A stretch of DNA of 15,229 nt from Candidatus Sumerlaeota bacterium (lineage in GTDB: Bacteria; Sumerlaeota; Sumerlaeia; MWCT01; JAGHBZ01): positions 1-15,229 of the forward strand of contig JAGHBZ010000151.1 in assembly GCA_021160705.1 (NCBI GenBank). Reading direction: 5' to 3'. The translations under genes and the position numbers were made by a program. The notes beneath the pieces are model-generated. The model had not been told where the DNA came from, made no database searches, and worked only from the letters and a program-made list of their open reading frames with translations. Below are positions 7,213 through 14,600 of the stretch, piece after piece (within the stretch, counting starts at the first letter, position 1; each line of letters opens with the position of its first letter).

Positions 7213-7249
7213 TTTCGTAATGTTTTCGTAATGTTCTGTTTTATATAAT
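7213..7249 (+). promoter_or_regulatory. Promoter with tandem 11-bp response-regulator-type boxes
   Basis: TTTCGTAATGT occurs twice in exact tandem (7213-7223 and 7224-7234), followed by TATAAT at 7244-7249. The second box covers the -35 position, which has no good TTGACA match (TGTTTT at 7221-7226). Direct repeats of 11-bp period overlapping a poor -35 are the classic layout of OmpR/PhoB-family activated promoters. The likely activator is the regulator encoded at 4930-5595; this is inference. Confidence 0.65.
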
Positions 7250-7310
7250 ATTTTCAGTAGAGAAAGAACTAAAATTAATTAGGTTGTCTTGAAAGAAAGG
7301 AGGGATGATG

Positions 7311-8105
7311 ATGCAAACAAATAAAAAATTACTCGTTTGGCTAATAGGGATGTTAATCATCTCACTGGGGTTACTCTCGTTATATGTATACGCCGGAAAT
7401 GAGCGAGAGGAGGAAGGAGAGGAGGAAGCCCTTACTTTGTCAGAAGTGCCGTCAGCGGTGCGAGCAACTATTGAAAAATATGCAGGCAATGGCGAAATAG
7501 AAGAAATCGAACTCGAAAAAGAAGCAGGAAAAATAGTCTATGAGGTAGAAGTCGTCAAAGAAGGCGAGAAAAAAGAATTTAAGGTCTCTGCTGAGGGTAC
7601 GTTTCTTGGCTACGAAAATGAAGAAGAAGGAGAAGAGGAAAAAGAGGAAGTGGAAGAAGGAGAAGAAGAAATAAGTTTTAACGCCTTACCCCCCGCAGTG
7701 AAACAGACAGCTAAGAAATATTTTGGGGTAGTTAGCGAAGCAGAGGTAAAAAAAGAAACTGAAGGCGGTGTCACGCTCTATGAAATAGAAGTTGAGAAAG
7801 AAGACGTCGAACAGAGTATCGAAGTTACTGCATCGGGCGAAATCGTTGAAAGTGAAAAAGAGGTAGCAGTGTCCAGTCTGCCGACAGAAGTTCTTTCAGC
7901 GGTGAAAGGTAAATACCCATCTGCCAGGATTAAAGAAGCCAGTAGTGTTCAAAAATGGTATTACGAGGTGGAGATTTCAGTCAATGGGAAAAGATTAGAG
8001 GTATCAGTATCTCCCACTGGTAAGATAATGAAATCCCACGAAGAAGAAAGAGAAAGTAAAGAAGCTAAATCCGAAAAAGAAACCGAAGAAGATGATGATG
8101 ACTAA
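7311..8105 (+). CDS. Secreted acidic protein with three PepSY/BLIP-like domains
   Basis: Three ATGs lie in a row (7305, 7308, 7311). AGGAGG ends 7 bases before the third, so I chose that one; the product is 264 residues. A signal sequence or anchor (about 5-28) is followed by three related domains of about 55-60 residues. They start at LTLSEVPSAV, ISFNALPPAV and VAVSSLPTEV, and each continues with a Lys/Tyr helix, a Y-E-[VI]-E-[VI] strand and a closing G-x-[FI] strand. This is the pattern of PepSY-like putative beta-lactamase-inhibitor-like domains. Strongly acidic Glu linkers separate domains one and two and precede domain one; the tail ends in four Asp. Such proteins often sit beside two-component systems. 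Here the gene follows the kinase by 165 bp and has its own box-bearing promoter. It may sense or buffer cations in the envelope, which is speculative. Confidence 0.85.
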   Translation: MQTNKKLLVWLIGMLIISLGLLSLYVYAGNEREEEGEEEALTLSEVPSAVRATIEKYAGNGEIEEIELEKEAGKIVYEVEVVKEGEKKEFKVSAEGTFLGYENEEEGEEEKEEVEEGEEEISFNALPPAVKQTAKKYFGVVSEAEVKKETEGGVTLYEIEVEKEDVEQSIEVTASGEIVESEKEVAVSSLPTEVLSAVKGKYPSARIKEASSVQKWYYEVEISVNGKRLEVSVSPTGKIMKSHEEERESKEAKSEKETEEDDDD

Positions 8106-8145
8106 ATAACTCCAGGTACTTTTAAGCAAGGTAGCCACGATTTAT

Positions 8146-8174
8146 AAAAGCGGGGCGAATCGCTCCGCTTTTTT
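8146..8174 (+). terminator. Rho-independent terminator
   Basis: AAAAGCGGGGCG (8146-8157) pairs with CGCTCCGCTTTT (8161-8172) over 12 positions with one G-T wobble and a 3-base loop, and the stem runs into TTTTTT. It ends the PepSY-gene transcript. It may also act from the other side on the convergent trx operon, although the T-tract in that direction is weaker. Confidence 0.9.
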
Positions 8175-8349
8175 ACTGTCTTAGATTCGTCACCGGGTTC
8201 TGGTCGCAGTTTTACACAGGTAACACAAGCCACAGCAGATTAAAACACTCTGGTGTACGGGACATTATGTTCCTTGAAGGAGAGTAAATTTTATACGAAT
8301 AAACAGAGTGCCAATAAGATTATTTACATCTGTTCTTTTAGCCAAACAG

Positions 8350-9282
8350 TTAAAGCGAAGTAATTTCCTTTATGTAATGAGCGGCGGCGACTGCAGCGGT
8401 GGTAGCTTCTCCACAGGCGGTATCAATCTGACGGACCGTCTTTGACCGCACATCACCCACCGCATAGATACCCGCAACGGAGGTCTCCATTTTTTCATTC
8501 GTTATAATGTAGCCTGCATCATCTAATTCCACGATACCCTTTACAAATTTAGTATTGGGCAGAAAACCCACATATATAAACACACCGGAGACTTTAATCT
8601 CTCTTTCCTCGCCTGTTTCACGGTTCTTTACTGTGATGGAGCTCACACTATCCTTGCCGTTGATAGATGTGAGGACGTGATTGAGCAGGAATGTTGTTCT
8701 TTCATCTTTTTGTAGGCGTTCCTGTAAGATTTTTTCCGCTATCATATACGGCAAGAACTCAACAAACGTCAGACTCCTCACATGCTTAAGTAGCGATTCA
8801 CCCTCCTGGAGACCAGAGTTTCCACAGCCTATCACTGCTACGTCCTTATCTCTAAAGAGTGGTCCATCGCAGGTTGCGCAGTATGAGACGCCTTTGCCTC
8901 TGAGTTCCTCTTCGCCGGGAACATTTAATTTTTTGGGTATACTACCCGAGGCGATAATTACTGTATATGCTTGATACTCGCTCTTATCTGTCTGGACGGT
9001 GAGCTTTTTATCTCCCGGGAGGATTTTTTTAACTTCCTCGAATTCGTTGATTTTTGTGCCAAATCGTTCAGCCTGCTTTTTAAAACTCGCCATTAACTCC
9101 ATCCCGTGTATACCATCCGGAAAACCAGGATAATTCTCTATTAACTCAGTAGTTGCTGGTAATCCGCCACAGAGTTCTTTTTCTAACAGGAGTGTATTGA
9201 GTCTTTCTCTTGATGTATAGATACCCGCAGTCAGACCCCCGGGTCCTCCACCTATAATAATGACGTCATAGAATTCACTCAT
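8350..9282 (-). CDS. trxB: Thioredoxin reductase (probably not NADPH-specific)
   Basis: At 310 residues this is a standard-length low-molecular-weight thioredoxin reductase: an FAD- and NAD(P)H-dependent enzyme that reduces the disulfide of thioredoxin in the cytosol. The FAD-binding motif GGGPGG is at 11-16, the redox-active CATC at 135-138, the second dinucleotide-binding motif GCGNSG at 152-157, and the FAD-binding end motif GIYAVGDVR at 271-279. The HRRxxxR motif that binds the 2'-phosphate of NADPH is missing. At that place is VEFLPYMIAEKILQ, closer to AhpF-type and NADH-using members, so NADH may be the donor (inference). It lies 25 bases after trxA on the same strand and is presumably co-transcribed; its own Shine-Dalgarno is weak. 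It converges on the PepSY gene. Confidence 0.95.
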   Translation of the reverse strand: MSEFYDVIIIGGGPGGLTAGIYTSRERLNTLLLEKELCGGLPATTELIENYPGFPDGIHGMELMASFKKQAERFGTKINEFEEVKKILPGDKKLTVQTDKSEYQAYTVIIASGSIPKKLNVPGEEELRGKGVSYCATCDGPLFRDKDVAVIGCGNSGLQEGESLLKHVRSLTFVEFLPYMIAEKILQERLQKDERTTFLLNHVLTSINGKDSVSSITVKNRETGEEREIKVSGVFIYVGFLPNTKFVKGIVELDDAGYIITNEKMETSVAGIYAVGDVRSKTVRQIDTACGEATTAAVAAAHYIKEITSL

Positions 9283-9307
9283 TTTTGGCTCGTCACTTCC
9301 TTTTTCT

Positions 9308-9643
9308 TTATAAGAGTGGGTCTATTCTTTTCTTAATTTCGGACTCATAACCCGGTGCTACCCCTATCATCTGGTCTACGAGTTTGCCATCTTTATAAAT
9401 GTTCAGTGTGGGTATAGACTGGATACCGTTTTTAATAGCGGTTTCTCGACCCTCATCAACGTTTAACTTACACACCTTTAACCGTCCTTTATAGTCTTGT
9501 GCAATTTTCTCAAGCACAGGAGCAGCCATTTGACACGGACCACACCAGGGCGCCCAGAAATCCACAAGTACAGGGAGTTCTGATTTCAATACCTCTTCCT
9601 CAAAACTTGCGTCGTCTAAATTAATTATGTGCTCCTCTTCCAT
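9308..9643 (-). CDS. trxA: Thioredoxin
   Basis: This is a complete 111-residue thioredoxin, a cytosolic disulfide reductant for many proteins. It has the classic active site WCGPC at 33-37 in the context VDFWAPWCGPCQ, and the cis-proline loop SIPT with P78. The buried Asp of the family is present in VDFW. The ATG at 9643 has a strong AGGAGGA 6-7 bases upstream. It is the first gene of a two-gene operon with its reductase, which begins 25 bases downstream. Two short perfect palindromes upstream (9692-9704 and 9720-9732) could be control sites. Confidence 0.97.
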   Translation of the reverse strand: MEEEHIINLDDASFEEEVLKSELPVLVDFWAPWCGPCQMAAPVLEKIAQDYKGRLKVCKLNVDEGRETAIKNGIQSIPTLNIYKDGKLVDQMIGVAPGYESEIKKRIDPLL

Positions 9644-9691
9644 CTTTCTTCCTCCTGCTGTGAATTTGTTAATACTTTAATACCTTTCTGT

Positions 9692-9732
9692 TAATCTGAG
9701 ATTATGACATATTGCCTGCTTCCCTGAGGGAA
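9692..9732 (-). promoter_or_regulatory. Two short perfect palindromes upstream of trxA
   Basis: TAATCTGAGATTA (9692-9704) and TTCCCTGAGGGAA (9720-9732) are each 13-base perfect palindromes around a central G. Their centres are 28 bases apart and lie about 55 and 83 bases before the trxA start. They could bind a dimeric regulator. I find no convincing -35/-10 pair with them. Confidence 0.35.
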
Positions 9733-9901
9733 TAGAGTCGAGACTTATTACTCAGATTTTTTACTCTTGCGGTATTTTTCTTTCTTCTGTAATTAACCAA
9801 ACAGATTTATCTTAATTAGTGCTTCAAAAGGTTTTCAACTCTTTTTTCTGAGAATTTTGCAAACCTCAAGAAAGTCCTTATTATAGATTTTAATGAAATA
9901 T

Positions 9902-9932
9902 TTGACATTGCACCCGGCGAAGGAGATATAAA
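9902..9932 (+). promoter_or_regulatory. Possible promoter for the NlpC/P60-like lipoprotein gene
   Basis: TTGACA (9902-9907) is followed after 19 bases by TATAAA (9927-9932). The spacing is slightly long. It would give a leader of roughly 95 bases before the ATG at 10038. The rest of the noncoding stretch 9733-10037 shows nothing else that I can support. Confidence 0.4.
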
Positions 9933-10037
9933 GGTATAACTTAAGTGAAAGACAAGATTCTTCAATATTTCTACTGCGATTAAGTAAGGAGTTAGGTTTT
10001 TAATAATACAAAACATTACACATAAGGAGGGAGGAGT

Positions 10038-10859
10038 ATGTATAAGTCTAAGGTGATGCGAACATTGAGTCTGGTGCTTTGCATAGGCGTATTTGTGGTA
10101 GGATGCCATCTTCAGCGACGTTATCCTGTGGATGGACGAAACTTCTCGCCTGTGGACAGATTCCTTGCCCGGGCAACGCCGGTGCTTGATGATTGCGAAG
10201 GCTCGCTAAATCCGTACGTGCTCAAAGTCATTGACGCCTATCCACTGGATGATGATGTGTATCCGTACCGGTGTAAGCCCCTGGAGTATGATAAGTATCT
10301 TGGTGCGACTCAGGACCTCTATTACAAAGGTCGCAGGATTACTAAAGCACATCCCAATGGTACACGGTGCAGTTATTGTTGCGGATTGACCTTTGAGATT
10401 TTTATACGTGCAATGAAACTGCGAAATATTCAGAAAGGACTCGACCCAGATGACTTTAATGGTATGAGTTTTCACGACTTGTTTAATATGCTCCAGATAT
10501 GGTATATTGAGGGAAAAGGCGATAGCCCACAGAAGGCGATTGAATATTACGGGCTTGGAAGAAAGATTACTGACTGGGAAGAGGCAAAACCCGGTGATTT
10601 CTGCGACTTCAGTCGGAACAACAAAACTGGTCATTCGGTGATTTTTATCGGGTGGGAACGTGACCCGGATGGTAAAATTGTTGGTATCAATTATTTCTCT
10701 TCCAACTCTGGTGGTGTAGGGTTTCAGACAGAATATTTCAGCGACTCCGGTGGTAAAGTACTGCGGAATTGGGTCAGACTTGCCCGTGTAGGTAGCATAG
10801 AGGACTATAGACCATTTGACCGCTCAAAAATCCCTGTCCGCAAAGCCTATAATCCTTAA
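10038..10859 (+). CDS. Lipoprotein with NlpC/P60-like cysteine-peptidase features
   Basis: This 273-residue protein starts after a very strong AAGGAGGGAGGAG run. A signal sequence (1-22) ends in a lipobox-like VVGC, so C23 is probably lipidated and the protein envelope-bound. The body has CSYCCGLTFEIF (C115 as likely nucleophile) and, about 85 residues later, KPGDFCDF followed by GHSVIFIGW (H199). A Cys-x-G-[LF]-[TV]-F segment followed by PGD and GH-hydrophobic-hydrophobic-G is the arrangement of NlpC/P60 and CHAP papain-like enzymes, which cut peptidoglycan peptides or amides. I recall similar hypothetical proteins from Planctomycetes, but the precise family is not certain. It stands alone, between the divergent trx operon and a repeat-rich gap. 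Six other cysteines, including C111, C114 and C189, are unusual for an exported protein and may form disulfides. Confidence 0.8.
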   Translation: MYKSKVMRTLSLVLCIGVFVVGCHLQRRYPVDGRNFSPVDRFLARATPVLDDCEGSLNPYVLKVIDAYPLDDDVYPYRCKPLEYDKYLGATQDLYYKGRRITKAHPNGTRCSYCCGLTFEIFIRAMKLRNIQKGLDPDDFNGMSFHDLFNMLQIWYIEGKGDSPQKAIEYYGLGRKITDWEEAKPGDFCDFSRNNKTGHSVIFIGWERDPDGKIVGINYFSSNSGGVGFQTEYFSDSGGKVLRNWVRLARVGSIEDYRPFDRSKIPVRKAYNP

Positions 10860-10982
10860 TCTTCAACGTAGAGCTACAACAAAAGGTTTACGCGGACTGA
10901 ACGGAGGAGAATAGTTGTTGATGCTATTTTAAAATGAAGCGATATATCCCTAATCATCAGGTAAGGTGCAGATAAGAGTTAA

Positions 10983-11003
10983 AAAGCCTTCGCTTTCTTT
11001 TTT
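10983..11003 (+). terminator. Weak possible terminator after the lipoprotein gene
   Basis: AAAGC and GCTTT form a 5-bp stem around CTTC, followed by CTTTTTT. The stem is short and the site is about 120 bases after the stop codon, so this is only a candidate. Confidence 0.35.
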
Positions 11004-11100
11004 AAAAACCAGGTGATTTAAATTGGCTTATCAAGAAGCGGATTTCATCAGGGGAAAGAACGTCGGTGATGGCGTAGCAGTGCACCTCACTTTTCATTAA

Positions 11101-11120
11101 CACCCTGTTTTAACAGGGTG
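11101..11120. repeat. CACCCTGTT hairpin
   Basis: CACCCTGTT and AACAGGGTG pair perfectly over 9 bp around a TT loop. No T-tract follows on either strand's 3' side that would make it a typical terminator. Most of it lies in a segment present in only one arm of the inverted-arm element, so it may be an insertion. Confidence 0.6.
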
Positions 11121-11219
11121 AAAAACGAGTCGTGAAAATTAGTACACCCAACCATTTATAAATTTTTCACAATTTTTGTTCATATATTAGTATCCAGAGC
11201 CTCCTGTATTCAATTTCTT

Positions 11220-11373
11220 TAACGGAGTTCCGAAGTAACGAGCTGTATGTAGCCCAGTGCGTGAGAGCTGGGTATATTGGCAATAAGAAAACATACATAG
11301 CTAAATTAGCCACAGAGAACACAGAGCAGTATATAGACAATAAGAAGACATACATAGTTCCATAGGAGCGACT
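11220..11373 (-). repeat. REP-like dispersed element, copy 2 (expanded)
   Basis: On the minus strand it reads GTCGCTCCTATGGA at one end and CTCACGCACTGGGCTACATACAG then TCGTTAC toward the other, matching copy 1 at 4673-4764. It is longer by about 57 bases. The segment CAATAAGAAAACATACATAG is duplicated (11281-11300 and 11338-11357, one mismatch), and a CCACAGAG...CACAGAG tract (11310-11327) lies between the copies. Confidence 0.65.
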
Positions 11374-11681
11374 TATGTATTTTTTGAACAGAAATTTTGC
11401 AAAATTTATAAAAAGGTGTTAATGAAAAGCAAGGGATAAGGTTATGCCATCAACGGCGTCCTTCTCCTGGTGAGACTCTCATAATGAGGACTTAATTTCA
11501 GGATATGTGGATTTTAAATCGGCAAAGCAAAGAGGACTTCAATTCTCATCTATAGCTTATCTAATGACCAGGGTTTCTGGAAATAAGAATATCAAAAATC
11601 TTTCAATGCAGAATGTTTACATTTGACAACCTCTTTCTTATTTTTGACACTTGATTGATTTGTTTCAGGAGGGTATGGAAA

Positions 11682-14600
11682 ATGAAACAGCGAAGCTACA
11701 ATATCAAGAGTTGGGTTTTATTGGTCTTATTAATAATTTTTTTAGTTCCAGTTTTCGCCTCTTCAGCAATAATTTACGTGCCTGCGGATTATCCGACTAT
11801 CCAGTCAGCGATTGATGCCTCAACCGATGGTGATGAAATAATCGTCTCACCCGGGACTTATGTGGAGAACATTCATTTTTATGGCAAGAACATCATCCTG
11901 CGTTCCACCGACCCGACGAGTCCAACCATCGTCGCCAGCACTGTTATTGACGGCAACCAGGCTGGTTCGGTAGTCACCTTTGCGGGTACCGAGCTCACCT
12001 CCTGCGTGCTCAGTGGTTTCACCATCACCAATGGGAGTGCATATGGTTACGGTGGAGGAATCTGCGGTAGCGGGTGGGATAATCCTACTCTTGCGACTAT
12101 ACAGAACAATACCATTACCACTAACTCGGCATATAATGGTGGCGGGCTCTGGGGGTGTGATGGCACTATCCAGAACAATACCATTATCAATAACTCGGCA
12201 GCTTATGGTGGCGGACTCTGCGGGTGTGATGGCACTATCCAGAACAACTTCATCAGCAATAACTCGGCAGGGAGTGATGGCGGCGGACTCTACAGGTGCG
12301 ACGGCACTATCCAGAACAACTTCATCAGCAATAACTCGGCATCCTCTGGCGGGGGACTCTACGAGTGCAATGGCACTATCCAGAACAATACTATTTCCCA
12401 TAACTCGGCAGATTGGGATGGCGGCGGGCTCATCTGGTGTGGTGACACAATCCAGAACAACACCATAACCAATAACTCGGCAGCTTATGGCGGCGGGCTC
12501 TCGGGATGTAGTGGCACCATCCAGAACAACACCATTACCAATAACTCAGCAGGGCGGGGCGGCGGGCTCTACGGGTGTTATGGGTCTATTGTTAATTGTA
12601 TCATCTGGGGCAATTCAGATGACCAGATTTATCAGTGCGAGACACCTCTTTACTCCTGTATCCAGGACTGGACTGATGGAGGCAGAGGAAATATCTCCAC
12701 TGACCCGAGATTCATTGACCCTGGAAATGGAGACTTCCACCTCCGGGCTGACTCACCCTGCATTGATGCTGGAAATACTTTTTATCTTATTCCGAATTAT
12801 CAGGCAGATATTGACGGAGAGTGTCGTGTTGCGGGCAGTTCAGTGGATATAGGCTCTGATGAGTATGGGAGTTCCCCGGATACTGATGGCGACATTCTAT
12901 CTGACAGTGATGAGTCTACGTATAGCACAGAGCCCAATAATAGAGACACAGATGGAGATGGGTTATACGATGGGGTAGAGGTCTCAAGAGGGACAGACCC
13001 AACGTCCCCTGATACTCCTCCACCTGGAATAACAGTTCCCACAGATTACCCCACCATACAGGAGGCAATATTCAAGGCATTCCCACAGGAGGTAATCACC
13101 GTCCACTCAGGGACATACCAGGAGAATCTCCTTATACCGGGAAAAGACGTGAAGCTCAGGGGAGAAGGAGCACAGACAACAATATTAGACGGGGGGAGTT
13201 CAGAGTCAGTAATAACCCTTCTTGGCACAGAGAGCGCGGAGTGTGAGATAAGTGGATTTACTATAAGAAATGGAGCATCTGAGGGTGGTGGAGGAATCTG
13301 TGGCGGTGGTACTTATGCGACTATAAGGGACAATACCATAACCAACAACTCGGCAGGGGATTATGGTTGCGGCGCACTCTGGGGGTGTGATGGCACTATC
13401 CAGAACAATACCATTACCAATAACTCGGCGGCTTATGGTGGCGGACTCTGCGGGTGTGATGGCACTATCCAGAACAACTTCATCAGCAATAACTCGGCAG
13501 GGAGTGATGGCGGCGGACTCTACGGGTGCGACGGCACTATCCAGAACAACTTCATCAGCAATAACTCAGCAGGGAATGATGGCGGCGGACTCTACGGGTG
13601 CGACAGCACTATCCAGAAGAACTTCATCAGCAATAACTCGGCAGATTGGGGCGGCGGACTCTATGGGTGCGATGGCACTATCCAGAACAACTCCATCAGC
13701 GATAACTCGGCAGATTGGGGCGGCGGACTCTACGGGTGCGATGGCACTATCCAGAACAACTCCATCAGCAATAACTCGGCAGATTGGGGCGGCGGACTCT
13801 GTAATTGTCGGGCTTATATATACAATTGTATCATCTCCTCTAACACAAATGGCGGGATTTATGAAGATGAAAGATACGCCCAATATGACCCGGCGGAGGT
13901 AAAATACTGCGATATTTACGGCAACACAGGCGGGGATTATTACGATTACGATACCAGCAGCTGGTATAATGGCACTGATGTAAATAATCTGGCGGAGGTT
14001 CACGACTGCATCTCCGCAGACCCGCTCTTTGTTGACCCGGTAGGTGGGGATTATCATCTGCAGGCAAGCTCCCCGTGTATAGATGCGGGGTGTTACGTCT
14101 CTGGATTAACCTATGACTTTGAAGGTGACCCCCGACCTTTTGATGGCACGCCAGAACCACGTGGCGATGGCTCCGACTTTGACATCGGCGCCGATGAATT
14201 TGTTATTAAAACTACATTAGCGGTCTTCTCCGAATACGACAATCCAGTCCCTCCAGTAGGAATTAATTCTTTTACCTCAGGCTCTATTGTTACAGCTTAT
14301 ATGAGCGAGCCGATTGTTACCGGGAGCGGAGGAACACGATACACCTGCACAGGCTGGCTTGGTGAAGGTGCAGTGCCTGATAGTGGTACCAGCACGTCAG
14401 TAACTTTTGTTCTTGACCAGCCCTCAACCATTACCTGGCAGTGGCAGACTCAATACTATCTCAATGCCACAGCCAACCCGCCTGATGGTGGTGCGGTCAC
14501 CTTGCTTGACGGAGTTACCGCTGCGACCGGGTGGTATGATGCGAATGAAGATGTAGGGGTGCTTGCAGTGCCATCGTACGGGTATAAGTTTGACAACTGG

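Larger units (their letters stand above)
11046..11472. repeat. Inverted-arm element with nested repeats
   Basis: The left arm (11046-11190) and the reverse complement of the right arm (11372-11472) match in order: CA[TC]CAGG[GA]GAA, then TGATGGC[GA]TA, then an identical CTTTTCATTAACACC, then TTTATAAATTTT...TTC. The left arm carries about 50 extra bases (11105-11154) that hold most of a perfect hairpin. Between the arms lies an inverted REP-like element (11220-11373). The noncoding stretch 10860-11681 contains this element and no gene that I can support. Confidence 0.65.

Noticed and set aside
9816..10109. Minus-strand open frame of 97 codons upstream of the lipoprotein gene
   Set aside because: It overlaps the strong ribosome site and signal peptide of the lipoprotein gene, has a composition unlike a folded protein and has no clear Shine-Dalgarno.
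11167..11355. Minus-strand open frame of 62 codons
   Set aside because: It lies almost wholly inside the expanded REP-like element; its repeated MYVFLL stretches are just the translated duplication.
11623..11649. Two TTGACA hexamers 21 bases apart as promoter for the giant secreted protein
   Set aside because: Neither has a -10 hexamer at acceptable spacing; the expected place of the second overlaps the ribosome site.
11847..12401. Long antisense and alternate-frame ORFs across the beta-helix repeats (also at 11980-12468, 13363-13902 and 13566-14057)
   Set aside because: A tandem repeat of period divisible by three without stops in one frame tends to stay open in others; the main frame has the signal peptide, domain motifs and continuity to 15229.
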